Shown here piece by piece: positions 25,110 through 37,479 of a DNA stretch of 64,000 nt. Position 1 is the first letter of the stretch. The number at the start of each line of letters is the position of its first letter. The notes below the pieces were generated by a model. The model saw only the letters and a program-made list of their open reading frames with translations. It made no database searches and was not told the DNA's origin. Where the stretch lies: NCBI GenBank assembly GCA_028671895.1, contig JAPMAC010000221.1, positions 9,936,001-10,000,000 of the forward strand. Direction: 5' to 3'. Both the position numbers and the translations under genes were made by a program. The stretch comes from Oenanthe sinensis. Lineage: Eukaryota > Streptophyta > Magnoliopsida > Apiales > Apiaceae.

Positions 25110-25549
25110 GGGGTCGTTTGGTTATGTATCAGGAGTTTTGTTCATTCTAAACTTATGCTTGGTATTTGGTTTAAAATTTTAAATTTTAAAACTCATACAT
25201 CAAACCCTTAAAATATGAGTTTTTGATACCTTAGAGGGAGGTTGGTATGAGCCATGGGTATGGGGAATCAAATGAAAATTTATTATTTTTATCTTTATTT
25301 ATAAAATTACATGTTAATTCTTGAAATAAAAAATTTTAATGATATTTTTTAATGTTTAAAAAATAATAATGATTTATTTTTCATATTAACTGCTTATATT
25401 TTTTTACTCATTAAAAGATATATTAAATTAATAAATTCATTCCACCATTCAATCAAACGCATAATATCATAAATGATATTTCATACCCATATCACCTTAA
25501 TCTGATTCCTGGTTTCAACCCGATACCACCCCGTGAACTAAACGGCCCC
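25110..25549. mobile_element. MITE with GGGGTCGTTTGGTT termini
   Basis: A 440-bp element with inverted ends GGGGTCGTTTGGTT and AACTAAACGGCCCC. Adjacent CTA and TTA trinucleotides would fit a worn PIF/Harbinger-type target duplication, but an hAT MITE is also possible. There is no coding capacity. Confidence 0.7.
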
Positions 25550-26580
25550 TTAATAATATGAAAATTGCTACTTAAATATCAATATTCATAATAAATTATG
25601 AACACAAAAATAAAGTGAATTTTTTAAAATTAAAAAAACACAATATAAATAATACCAAATAAAATCAAATAGTAAATTTTGAACAAAATACTAATTTAAA
25701 TATGGTAGGTATTTGACAGACTACTAATAAATAACCTAACACTTAAAATGTCTAACTGTAGTCTTATATTTTTGTACATGACATTATACAATTACATAGT
25801 AAATTTTGACATTATACAATTAAGCATATATGACTAGTTAAATAATTTTAACCAGCAAACAAGTAAACATACAAAAATGCTAATATTTAAGAACATACAT
25901 ACATGCACAATACTTATAAAAACAATGTGATTAAAAATATGGTTCCTGATTGGCAAACACCATAACAACCTTAATTTCCTCAAAACTCTAACTTCTAAAA
26001 ATTTATAACCACAAGATAAGGAACTATGACTCGAATGAATCATCGAAAAAATGTGTAACTACACATGTTCATATTTGCATTACTAATAAATACTTTTGAT
26101 TGTATGTTGACAAACTCAATAATTTAAGCATTTTAAATCATAGTTTTCTTGCTCGAATATTTAAAGCAATTTTATTTTCAATATCATATTTATTTTAATA
26201 CAATACGATACAAGTATTCGAATAACACTTAGTCAAATAAGTAAAAAAGGTCAATAATCAAATATATGAACTGGTCATTAACTTACACAATTATATTGAT
26301 TTATTTATGAACTTAGAATGATATTACCTCTTTTGTGGAGTTCATACACACAAAGCAAGAAACATATTGACATTGTGTGAAATCACTTAGTTAGAGATTC
26401 AATTGTGTTGGATAGAGATAACAAGCCTAGTTAATATCTTATTTCTACTTAGCTAATTCTAGCTAAGTTGTAATTTCTTTATATAGTAAAGTCTGGAAAA
26501 CTGAAGTCATGACTGTAAATTACTTATAATATATACTTAGCACTTCGTCATTTTTCTCTGTAAACTTATTTGTAGTTATG
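25550..26580. other. AT-rich intergenic DNA
   Basis: No gene, RNA gene or bounded transposon was recognised. Open frames here are short and AT-driven. Confidence 0.5.
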
Positions 26581-26890
26581 TTGGGTAGTGTCAACCCAAG
26601 TCCCACGTCGAGTAAACAAGATAAAATACTCTTGTATATCTATTAGTATTAGGGCTTTTGGGATATTCTCAAATACAAATTTGTGCAGCCCCTTGGATAT
26701 CCGTGGAGTTTGGAGCCGCGATAAAGTGGTCACGAAATTTGTGGTTTTTGATTTAAGAAGAGAATTGTTTGGGTGGTGTCAACCCAAATCCCACATCGAC
26801 TAAACAAGAGAAAATACTCTTGTATTAAGTTAACTTCATCAGTATTGGGCATGTTGGGATATGCTCAAATACAAATTTGTGCGAGTTCGT
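26581..26890. repeat. Two direct repeats with a TCCCACATCG-type motif
   Basis: About 105 bp at 26581-26685 recurs at 26768-26881: GTGTCAACCCAA, TCCCACGTCGAGTAAACAAG or its relative, AAATACTCTTGTAT, and CTCAAATACAAATTTGTGC. The motif equals the upstream element of plant snRNA promoters (RTCCCACATCG), but no snRNA sequence follows, so I call it a dispersed repeat. Confidence 0.6.
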
Positions 26891-26949
26891 CTCAAAACGG
26901 ATAATATCATATTATTATGGAGTTATGACTTTCTTGCGTCCCAACAACA

Positions 26950-27300
26950 TAGGTGAAATTAATAATCCTTTTGGTATAAGTACTTCCAGAAAATTTTCAT
27001 GTAGGAGGTGAAATAAGTCCCAATTGTCGAGAAGTATTAATTCATTTATGTAGCAAAGTGAAATTATCGACATATTGATTTCGTGTTACAACCTCAAACT
27101 AATCGATAATTGTATGTATGTATCGAGAAGTTAGTTGTCGAGAAGTCCATTTAATACAAATAATTTAAGTGGGATTTAAATATTATCGTAATGGGAACTC
27201 TAAATTGAAGTTCTAATGCACTCAATGAGAGAAATTATTGTAATTTTTAATTTCAAGTCGTCACATCTTCAAAAATGAATGTAATAAGATCATTTGAAAT
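26950..27300. repeat. LTR-like fragment with TCGAGAAGT motifs
   Basis: Three GTCGAGAAGT / ATCGAGAAGT words (about 27028, 27122, 27138) match the motif that is repeated 13 times in the LTR at 58869-60157. This is probably a decayed relative. Ends were not found. Confidence 0.4.
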
Positions 27301-28220
27301 ATTAATATTTAGATAACAAACAAATGAATCCACGTTAATGGTAATGGTTACCTTGGTTCGAATTCTAATTATCAAAAATTACATTCTGTTTTTTTTGCTA
27401 AATTTACATTCTGTTATTAGACTTGAATAATGCTGAATTGTGTTCGATTCAACCTTATTATCGGAGTACTGAAAAATGATTTGCAAATACTACATTACAT
27501 CAAATAGAAGAAAGATATTCAATCCATCTCCAAGACCCACACCAATCAAACAATTCAGAAGGACGGGGGACTCTGAAAAATCTCAAATTAAAAGCATATA
27601 GACTGAAACACACAGCTAATATCAAGATTAAATCTTTAATGTTTGCCTTGGCTCCAACTCTTGAAAATTGTTCACAATTGTTCACATATACTCGAATCAT
27701 TCTAATGCAGATTTAAAAGCATCCCGTTTATCATTAAAATTTAGGGAGAGTTATTTTGCAGCATGATTAACTCGACACATATTGTTGGTTGATACATATT
27801 ATACACCAGCGGGAGATTCAAATGGTATAAAAAAGGTTCATTTTATAAAATTAGGGGAAAACTATTCAGAGTTTATTAACAACATATTCGTCATATTGGT
27901 GGATCAAATAATAATCAATTCTGATAAAAACTAGTATTAGAAACAAATTACATTGATTTATATGAGACAGTGAACCCTGAGTTCTATTACATTGATCCCA
28001 ATTCCAATGCTTCATATAAAACCCATCAGCTCCAAGCAGAAATTGATCAAAATATTATTGGGAAAAAAACGAAAAAGAAGCCCCATTATAGTTATGACGA
28101 CTTGAAATCAAACTCCCACTAGAAACTTTTTGAGATCGTGATGCACAAAAACAGGAAGAGCGATGTTGGAGAGTGATGATAATGTTTCTTCAAATTGGGA
28201 TTGTATGCTGTGTAATCATG
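27301..28220. other. Downstream region of MTP8
   Basis: Presumed 3' UTR of MTP8 next to its stop at 28221-28223, then intergenic DNA. An isolated frame at 27500-27700 on the minus strand has no recognisable family. Confidence 0.45.
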
Positions 28221-31200
28221 TTAAGGCTCAGTGTTGGGCAGCCTGCTGAGAACAGAGTGCTCTGGTTTGTGTTCGCATTCGAAATCAAGGTGAACAAAGG
28301 CACGTTCAACTTCGGGTAGTTTCTCGATCTTTATTTGTAGACTCTCTCCTATAAAATGAGCTTCTTTCAATGGCAGATCTTCTGGAAGCTCAATGTCAAC
28401 CTATTATGAGGGGGTAGGGACAAAAAATTACCCAAATAAAAAAATGGAACTGGGTGGGAAATATTCTAAGAACACAAGGAAATAAAACCCAGCTGTTCTT
28501 TAGACTTCTAGTAGACATCTATGTTAAATTCCCTTTCATATAGTTATGAGTTATGACTAACCTCTACAAAATATAGAACTCCAAAAGTGTATGCACGAAC
28601 TGTGTCAATGCGCTTGACTTGTGGGTGTCTTATGACAAGATACGTTAGTTTCTGCAAAACTTCTGGAGGTGCTGATTGTCCCACTAATGATGCTACATCA
28701 AGAAACATCACCATAAATACAATTGAAAAAAATAGATATAAGATCAAGATATAACCAGCTATATTTCACCAAATAGATTTTCTAGTAAAGCATTAATCAT
28801 TTCTGATTTCTATACAAGGCTAAAGAATCTACCTGCATTTTCCAGAACAGTTCCTGACCAGTTTGTGATTGTGTATATCGCGAGGATAATAGCACCAATT
28901 GGGTCGATCCACCAGTAAAACTTGTCACCAATAACAGCTGCAACTAATCCTACTACGTTTGTTATCACATCGAAGTAGTGATCCTGCATAATTCAAGTAG
29001 GGAAATTACGCAAGTAGTTTAATTGGGGAGGTTTGAGGTTAACAGTGTAACATACCTTTGCATAGGCACGTACTATGTCGTTTCCTGAGCTTTTGCAGTA
29101 AAGCCACAGGGCAAGTTTTACGACAGTTGCACTTAGCATTATTGTGTACAACCATAGCAATTGATTTGAGTTCATTCTCTGAGGAGGATCATCTTTTATC
29201 AGTTCTTGTATGGCTTGAATCAAAACCTGAAAACCTGGAAAAGAAATATACAATAAGACAAATTCCCTGCAAAGCAATATATTCAAACTGTAAAAATGGC
29301 TTTCCGACCGGATAGCTATTAGCTTCTCCAGGCATACAAAACACTGTTGGAATCCAAAACATTCTGTTCACACAACTAGGTCCAAAATAGATGAGTATCG
29401 GTAAAAGCAGAATCTTAGAAGTAAGCTAAGGAAAAGGAGATGCACGACCACAAACAAAATGCGGAAAATGTATAGAAATGGGGAGAGAGAGACACCAAAC
29501 TTCATGTGATGCTTTTTATCTTGAAAGAAGAATGAAAATATCATGTCATATCACAAGTCAATGAGAGCAGTCCAAGCCTGTCAATTACTTTGACATCCAA
29601 GAAGTTTGATTATTTCTACAGAAGCATACTGGAAAACAAAAGAACTACTAAATTGACTTTTATGTTACTTAAAAGGATCGTGTACATTACAGAGTCATAA
29701 ATTATGCTAATAACATATTACAATTTCACCATTAAACTTCAACGCCCCATCCGTTCAGTTTTATGTTACCTTACATTGGAGCAAGTACTATAGCAAAAAT
29801 GAAAGTCAATCAAATGCATCCTGAGAAGCTATTACAGGACAACAATTTAATAACACTTGCAACCAAGTATAAAGTAAATGCTCTGAACTTCATAGTGTAA
29901 CATGGTCATAAAGCAAAGTAACATACCAAGTGTCGCCATGATTGCAGCAAAGATAATTATTCCTACTGGCTGCACTCTCAGTTTCCCAATAGGATATCGA
30001 TATATGTTTATGTTTTTCATTGACAGATGGGTGAACCATAGTATGCCACCAGCCATTACATCAAGTAAAGAATCCAGGGTTGACGCTGCAATAGCTATGG
30101 ATCCACTCTTGACTGTTGCATATATCTGAAAAATGCAATAAGATACGAATATTGTGATGACGATTAATTATTCGACCTAACATCATGGCAAGCAAGTAAA
30201 CGATGTTTCTCAATATACAAGTTAAAACTCCAGATGTTATCAATTATCATAGCATAACTACTTCGTGTACTGACAAGATAGATGATAACAATTTAAACTT
30301 ATACATGATGACAAAGGATTAATCATTCATTAACAAAGTGAAACATCTAGTCACCTTAAGTGCCAGTAGCAAAATGTTTGCATAGTTAGAAATTCTCATT
30401 GCCCATTCTTGTTGGCGTTGTTCATCTAGATCTTCCTCTTCAATTTCTTCAGACTCGACCATCAAATCCACTTTCTCAAATGATTCTAAGGTCGCAAATT
30501 GCCTTTCATAGTAATCCTTTTCACCTTCAAATTACAAACACTCCTACATTTATTACGACTCTTCTCAGAAGTATGCATATTTGTGCTTTTATTGTCAAAT
30601 AAAAGTATTTACTTTTATAGGATTATAGTTAAAAATTCAGGTATAATAATTTCTCTGTCTTGAACTCTTGTCTTTGGATGACTTGTATAAGTTGTCGAGA
30701 ATTTATAATTCAATCCTCCATTTCTAAAACAGAATAATCAAGTTCAAAAACTTTTTCGTATGCAAACAAACTTCACAAAATGTAGCTAACAATATTAAAA
30801 TTGCGTAAAAAAAACAGTCCTTCCTCATAATATTCAAAATTAATAAGATGAACATCTTTATAAAATCAGTCTAATTAGCGTAATTACACGGGAGTAACGA
30901 TACTTATGATCCACTTAAGTTTAGTGGAGCACTTTTATGTTTTTTTAAAAATTGAGCAAACTACTGAGAACATGCATTTTACATATGACAGAGAGAGAGG
31001 GGGGGAGAGAGAGAGAGACAGAGAGAGACAGAGAGGGAGGGAGAGGGAGAGAGAGGGAGGGAGAGAGGGAGAGAGGGAGAGAGGGGGGAGAGTGAGACTC
31101 GGAGAGAGAGAGGGGGAGGGAGAGAGATAGAGAGAAAGAGAGAGGGAGAGAGGGAGAGAGAGATAGAGAGAAAGAGAGAGGGAGGGAGAGAAAGACCTTG

Positions 31201-31446
31201 AGTTAAGGAAGTAGTAGAGGAGAGGTGAAAGAGAGGAGGAGAAGACTCGAGATCAACACCAGACCTTACTTTATCAGGAAGTCTACAAACGAACTCATTT
31301 CTCAACGAGTTCACCGAGTTCCGGCGACTCAGTCTCCCTCTCCCGCTCCCGCTCCCGCTCCCGCTCCAGCTGAACCTCCGTTCTCCGCCCTTGGCCGGTG
31401 ATAACAAGGGCGATTTTATGTCACCGGACTCCCTGTCCATACTCAT
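28221..31446 (-). CDS. MTP8: Metal tolerance protein 8, Mn-CDF cation transporter
   Basis: Seven exons give 419 residues: 31197-31446, 30355-30524, 29927-30125, 29056-29234, 28833-28983, 28562-28692 and 28221-28400. All junctions are GT-AG and all phases agree. Family role (established): MTP8 proteins move Mn2+ (and Fe2+ in some species) into the vacuole or another organelle, using a proton antiport. Seen here: an N-terminal tail with an SGSGSGSG run and RRNSVNSLRNEF, then RLPDKVR, and the first membrane segment near NYANILLL. The metal-site segment has DSLLDVMAGG (DxxxD), followed by IGKLRVQPVG. The second DxxxD is in DHYFD, and the cytosolic C-terminal domain has HPQVKRIDTVRAYTFG and ends at the typical family tail. 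Length fits the family (about 400). The start MSMDRESGD is the first ATG after a TATA box at 31541. All key residues are present. Confidence 0.96.
30985..31195 (+). repeat. Purine (GA/GGGA) tract at the start of MTP8 intron 1
   Basis: About 210 bp of almost pure purine on the + strand (GAGAGAGGGAGG words), hence a polypyrimidine tract in the MTP8 transcript. It begins two bases after the exon 1 donor GT. The open frames across it on both strands are repeat artefacts. Confidence 0.95.
31341..31368 (-). repeat. MTP8: Hexamer repeat coding Ser-Gly in MTP8
   Basis: About four copies of a GGAGCG hexamer in exon 1, giving the SGSGSGSG run in the N-terminal tail. Such hexamers vary in length between alleles (inference). 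Confidence 0.85.
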
Positions 31447-31540
31447 ATTACTAATATTATATTCACCACAAATATATCTCTACTACGGACTTCTCTTTTT
31501 TTGGTCAGCTCTCATTTGTCAAATTATTTTGGCCACCTCC

Positions 31541-31548
31541 TATATATA
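31541..31548 (-). promoter_or_regulatory. MTP8: TATA box of MTP8
   Basis: TATATATA on the minus strand, 95 bp before the ATG, giving an expected leader of about 65 nt. It is the only clear TATA box in the upstream 200 bp. Confidence 0.55.
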
Positions 31549-31559
31549 ACTGCCAATTC

Positions 31560-31868
31560 TAGTTTATTTTCTTTTATTTATGAATCGTATATACTCAAGT
31601 GGGTGATTTGATTAATAATTAAAACTTACGGATATTTTTAAAAAAAGTCGTCTTCTTAAGTTAATTTTTCATTACAAAACTTTCTTGGCAACCACTCCTA
31701 ATATTCTTATTTTTCATATTTAAGTTTGTTCACGGTATTTTATTCTTATTTTTCCTTCTAATTATTTTCATAAAAATAAAGTCTAGAATTATGATATCAT
31801 TTATTTATGATATTTGAAAATGGATTCACTACAAAGATGATTTTTAATGTTAAATATACACATACAAA

Positions 31869-31908
<40 letters not shown>

Positions 31909-32275
31909 GTGAACTGTCTTAAAATATATGTAAAAATATATTATTTTATGAAAATATTAAGAACGGATGAGACGGAAGATTCAACGGAATGGCTAGACCA
32001 CGCAAAAACCACACACATGTGAGTGCAAAACGCGAAAACATGCTGCATGGCACAAATCTTAAAAAACGACTAAACATTAATTACTCTATTACACTCTAAC
32101 CACGACTATTTTTTAATATTCAACCCATAATTTTTATAAGATAAAAAACAGATAATTTCTTAATTATTTCTCATCTACCAGAAACGAATCAACCTCCGTT
32201 TCTGTATAGAGAGCAACCTTTCTGCATTTCAATTTTCAAACTACTTTTAGTGACCTTGAACAATGTTCAAATATT
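31560..32275. other. Intergenic DNA upstream of MTP8
   Basis: AT-rich, with an (AT)n microsatellite at 31870-31903. No gene was seen. Confidence 0.5.
31870..31903. repeat. (AT)n microsatellite
   Basis: About 17 AT units in the MTP8 upstream region. Confidence 0.95.
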
Positions 32276-32502
32276 GGGCCTGTTTGGCAAACTGCTACTT
32301 ATGGAAATAAGGGCTTATTTTCGGAAAAAAGTAGGGATGTATGTACTTTTCAGAAATAAGCCCTTATTTCCAGAAAAAAGTAAATTCATATTTGGTTTTA
32401 AAATTCTAAAACAAATATTTATCTTTAAAAAAAATATGAAAATATGTAAAAAATAATAAAAAATAAGCTACTTATTTTAAGTTTATGGAACCTCAAACAC
32501 CC
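32276..32502. mobile_element. hAT-type MITE with GGGCCTGTTTGG end
   Basis: The left end GGGCCTGTTTGGCAAACTGC and right end CCTCAAACACCC form a worn inverted repeat. Inside, AATAAGGGCTTATTT and AAATAAGCCCTTATTT form a second stem. It is non-coding. No clear target duplication was found. Confidence 0.55.
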
Positions 32503-33103
32503 ACATTATATTTAGCAATAAAGTTCATTTTCTATTTTAAATCTCGTCAATAAATATTATATTTTCTTTGGGAACATGAATTGAAATTCTGAATTTTGAT
32601 GTTTGAATAATTATAAGAATTTGAATTTTATTGAAATTCCAAGACATTCAAATATTTGTACACTAATACAAATATGAAAATTTGAAATGACAACTCAAAT
32701 CCTGTCATTTAAAATCTTTCATTTGAAATGAAATCAAAATTTTCAAACACAATCTTAAGTTATTCGGAAAGATATTATACGCTAATCAAATAGAAAGATC
32801 AATTGAACTAGTTTAATACTCCATATATATGTTAAATTGCAATTATTTTAGTTCATTTCATATTACAAATATGTGTGCCCACGCTAGAAAAACCCTTACA
32901 AATACTAACCAAAAATATATCTATAGGAGAAAGTAGAAACTATAAATAAACTTGTAATCCTGAATGCTTATAATTAATACTTGTGCTACATAAATTAGCT
33001 TCAGAGGAAATGTAAGTAGCCCATAAACCAGAAATATATACATAAATATGGAAGTTTACACATAACTGAAGGGGAATGTTTTATTTTACATAATGATTAA
33101 CAT
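32503..33103. other. Region downstream of SINAT2
   Basis: AT-rich. The last part before 33104 is the presumed 3' UTR of the SINAT2-like gene. Nothing else was recognised. Confidence 0.45.
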
Positions 33104-36100
33104 TTATAGCTGTTCTTTCCATATACGGCCAGCTACTTTGAGTTTCAACTCCTGTCTGTCGCCACCAGAAAAAAATAGTGCCATGCTTCTTTGAATACAC
33201 AGTCCATCTAGACTGTCTCGAACTGTTACGTGACTATCACGAATGCTCCTCGGAACCCCTTGCCATGTTAATTTTCTGCCGTGTCCGCCAACTTCTAGGC
33301 TATAACTAAATTTTTTTGCATCATGATCATCGCCCATAAAGCGAAGGAAAGCTATGTAAACAGGAGCCATTCCTATATGAAAAGCCTCAAAATGCAAGCA
33401 GAACTGATGGTTGAAACAGTTGAAAACCTATACCAAGCAGAATTTATTTTAGTAAAAAGTCTAAAATAAATTTAAAATAGCAAGTTCTACTATTTGTACA
33501 CAACTACGCATAACACATCAATCCTTAAACTAGAATTTATTATGTGTTATACTCATAATGTTCAACGCATATGGATAAAGCATAAAGGTATGATATGTAC
33601 AATCACGGAAATTCATTAGATATGAAATGTACCATTGCCTAGTGACAATAGTAAAATATTTTCTAAATGCTATGAAAATTTGAATGCTGCATGAGACTCA
33701 TTGCCACATTCCAAGTACATAAGTTTGGATGTCATATTATTAATTAAAGAATTGCAGAAGAAGGTTCAAAGATAACTTTTTTTAAGAGTATTGGGCTGGA
33801 GGAGGTCCATCAGGAAGTAGTAATACCATCAGAAAATTGCCTGAAGGCGTGGAAGCATGCGATTTTTAAGAGAGAAAGAACTGGATTCACTGATTAAAAA
33901 TGACTATAACGACTCTAGTTAAAAAAAATTGACAGTGACTGTAGTCAAATAACTGATAAGAAATAACGCTCTTGTTACAAAAAAAAATTACTGCATTCTC
34001 TTTAATACAAGATGTGGCGCCGGATGTAGACAACCTTGTACAGGTAAAGCATTATTGTTAATGAACTTACGCAAATACAAATTAGTCGATAATGCTTTCG
34101 GGAATATTTCCACATATATACTAATTTAACAATTTTGTAACTTTGCCTTTTCCTTTTCTTGTTTGTTTCTAGTGTCAAATACTTACGTCGATATAAACAG
34201 AAGCACAACACGAACAAATATATGAAGAAAATTGATTCCAATATTTTTAATAATAAGAGATGGCAATCATATATTCATGCTGAGATGGTTTTTGTTCCCA
34301 ATTAGCATTACCATGCAATGATGCAAATGATATGGGTTGCTTAGTGACATAATTACATTGATTCAAAAATTTAAATGTTGCGAGTTGCTAAGATGTAGAA
34401 TTCACATGTCACCATCTTCCTTCATGTATACATGTATAGATGTATGTAACTTGAGTACCAGAGCATCAATTTGATGACACAACTCCACTATCCGCGCCAC
34501 ATTATCGTGATAGATAGTGAGCCATTCAATCATGTACAATTGTATGTACGACAAGAGATCTTAGCATGCATTGATATCTATATTCTAACAATCCAGTTCT
34601 AGCCTTAAGCTTAAATACGATCAAGAGAGGGAACTTATAGGGAGAGAACTCTTACAGTCAACATCCATGTAGCATTCTCCACCTCGTGAGGGTTAGCTTT
34701 GACATACCGGTGATTAAAGGTGCTTCCATCATGCATGTCAACATTGTGATCATCCTTGAGATGTTTAACAAGGAATATGATATCACCAGTAATAGGGCAT
34801 TCAGCTCCAGCATAAGGGCAATTATATGGGCGATATCTGAAAGAATAATCCTAAACTGAGCAACTGAAGTAATAATTGCAATTTGGCAATAACCAGATTC
34901 GGTCAAGCTAGGGTCAATAAGATCGTACCTGCAACTTTGTTCATGCCTTAGCCTGCTGTGGTAGGAGTATATTCCTTCACAACCCAAAAAATGGTACTTG
35001 CATGGCAATTCCAGTGACTCTGCAACTTTCTCCAAAGCCAAACACCTAATATTTCCAAGTTCTTCGCGGCAAATTGGGCAAATGTTGTGTACTTTAGCCT
35101 TACAGCTTTGACATAATGTGTGACCATTGGGACACTGCAACCAGAATAGAAAATGATAAGAGAGTTCCTGATATTTTTTTCTCTAGGCATGTGCCATTAA
35201 ACAAACTGCCCAAGTGTAGTTGTTTCCTAAAATAAGGTAATATGGATTCAAAATGGATTCCACCATAATATTTTTGTTGTTCCCACAAAAAAATAAGATA
35301 TAAATTATTAATTCTAGGTTAGGTGGCACAGGAGGATCCAAACACTATCATTCTTACCATATAAAGCAGCTTCAAATGAGAAGCAACGTGTAGATATATT
35401 TTCTGTCACAACATTAATATAAAGCACAAATATAAAAACCCGATGATATGGATTATAATATAAATTACGCATCTAGTCTATCTCTTTGCACAGAGATTAG
35501 AAAAACACTCCCCCTTGTAGTGTATTTTTCTACATACTATGATTTTAATTGGTGCTTTGAATGAGGTAGCAGGAAGTGTTAGCCACCAAATGAAAGTAGC
35601 CACTCTACAAATATATATACCTATTTACTATGAAAACTTACAAACTTCTCTAAATATTAAAATTATTTGAGGTTTTACAAATAAATTAATTTTTAAATAA
35701 ACTTTTTATTACGGTTCTTCTTCTGCATATATAATTATGATTCTGCGCCATTTATTATCCACTTTTTATTATGGTTCAGCAGAATTTAGTGAAGGTTTTC
35801 ATTTGAAGGATAGCTTATATATATATATAAAATATTATAGGCTTATAGCTATTAAATTAAATCGATATAATATAAAGTTCCACAGATATCAATTAACTTT
35901 TAAGCTTCTCAGTTTGAATCATATATAGTATACCTGATTGATGGGAGGGTACATTGAATTCCAGCATACAGGACAATCAAGTAACTCGTGCATGGCACTG
36001 TTCGACGCTGTTGCTCCTTTACCATTAACAATGTTAGATTTGAGGCAAGCGGAACCTCTGTTTTCCACATTTGCAGGTTCTATATCATAACCGCCTGATG

Positions 36101-36149
36101 TAATACAAGACTCGGAAATGTCCTGATAGATACTGCCTCCAGGAGCCAT
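33104..36149 (-). CDS. SINAT2: SINAT2-like RING E3 ubiquitin ligase
   Basis: Four exons give 308 residues: 35934-36149, 34929-35134, 34656-34836 and 33104-33427. All splice sites are GT-AG and the phases agree. Family role (established): SINA/SIAH proteins are RING E3 ligases that dimerise through a TRAF-like C-terminal domain. Plant SINATs act in degradation of signalling and autophagy proteins. Seen here: the start MAPGGS, typical for SINAT1/2. The C3HC4 RING runs from CPVCWNSMYPP through CPNGHTLC to CPIC (about residues 59-95). The SIAH zinc finger follows with CKYHFLGC, HEQSC, CPYAGAEC and HLKDDH (about 115-165). The TRAF-like domain has NHRYVKANPHEVENATW, LHFEAFHIGMAPVY, PRSIRDSH and FFSGGDRQELKLKV, ending IWKEQL. 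All zinc ligands are present and length fits the family. The paralogue assignment within SINAT1/2 is by memory of the family. Confidence 0.95.
33428..34655 (-). other. Intron 3 of the SINAT2-like gene
   Basis: A 1.2-kb intron, much longer than the family usually has. No bounded transposon was found in it. The minus-strand frame at 34002-34241 is not conserved. Confidence 0.6.
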
Positions 36150-37479
36150 CTTTATATAATAACTACCCGAAACGAACGATGCACTTCTGGTTATTTAATT
36201 TCTGGTGCCTTTGGAAAGCTCCTATCAGACACAAGCAACAAGAACTGTGTATACAAGAAGCACATATATCGTGTAAAAATGATTGTATTTTAATTTAACT
36301 TAATATGATGGGATTTATTGGATAAACCCCGTTTACCCTAAGAACACTTTGCAATGACTAACACTTAAAAATTTGTCCAAGTATATTAAGAATACAGAAT
36401 CAACTAACTGAAGGAGATAATCTAAACTGGTGCAAGTGCATTACTTATGCAGTAATTCTTACATGAGATAAACTAACATGGTTCACAATTAAAGCTTACT
36501 GCATGACCACAGGTACTTTTCCCAAACTTTGATGGACCACATTATACCACCAATTAAGTGGTCAGGGACCAGCAAAATTGAAATATACTCTATCAAGGAA
36601 AAAAATGAAATATACTTGCAATTTACAAAAATGATGAAATAAGAAGTCAGGTGTTATATTTTGGCTTATATAACAAATGATATTTAGAATTGATACCCTT
36701 AAGTCTTAATCGCGTCGTTGTGATATCTATCATAATTACGAAATGAAAGTACTACTCAGGAGTTGTGCGAAAATCGAGTGATATTAAATAACTATATAGG
36801 CTCATCAATGATCTTTATAGCAACAATACTTATTCCTAATTAGCAAGACCTTTTTCACTTGTTCTGAACACATGAGTTCATATGATCACATATTTTGAAA
36901 TTAAGAATTGATCATCAATAAGTGTGAAATATAGGGTCTTGCAGTCAAAACACTCCATAGCTGTGCACAATCCACACTAAATGAGGTTGTTTTGTTAATA
37001 ACTTATGTATACTATACATTGCCTTGAATTTCTTTCTGTTTGTGATAGATACTTATTTCTCCATTCTCATGTAATTATTACATTCAGAATTAATATAACA
37101 GTTTATAAATTGATACAGAATCTCTAGATAAAGTATCTAGAAATTATAGAGATGTAAAATCATATCTTAGAGGACAATGGGTGATGTAAACACACTTGTA
37201 TGATCTATAGTTAATAGCTTCAATACACAGACACTTCATTTTGCCTCGAGTACCCACGACGAATACTCAACACTCGGACATAAGTATGGAAACGACACTT
37301 ATTTTAGGCCCAAAACATGTAAAAACCATGTTTTATGATGATGTAACCTAAAATACCCGTAAAAGTCAAAGTGGACAAGTAATTTGGGATGGAGTACTTT
37401 TGCAATGTGAAAAACCATGTCAAAATAACAAGATAACAATACTCAAAAGCATAAACCTTTTTATGATGATGTAACTAAC
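36150..37479. other. Leader and upstream DNA of SINAT2
   Basis: Directly before the ATG lies about 60 bp of likely leader. A possible splice acceptor (GTGTCTGATAG read on the minus strand, near 36221-36231) suggests a 5' UTR intron reaching far to the right. The rest is AT-rich, with a short duplicated TTTATGATGATGTAAC at 37331-37346 and 37459-37474. No gene was seen. Confidence 0.4.

Noticed and set aside
26788..26900. Possible snRNA gene after a TCCCACATCG element
   Set aside because: The sequence at the expected start does not resemble U1, U2, U4, U5 or U6, and the motif is in a direct repeat.
30906..31130. Open frames rich in Arg/Glu or Ser/Leu/Pro across the GA tract
   Set aside because: They are translations of a purine microsatellite in MTP8 intron 1. 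Only the exon 1 part upstream of 31197 is real.
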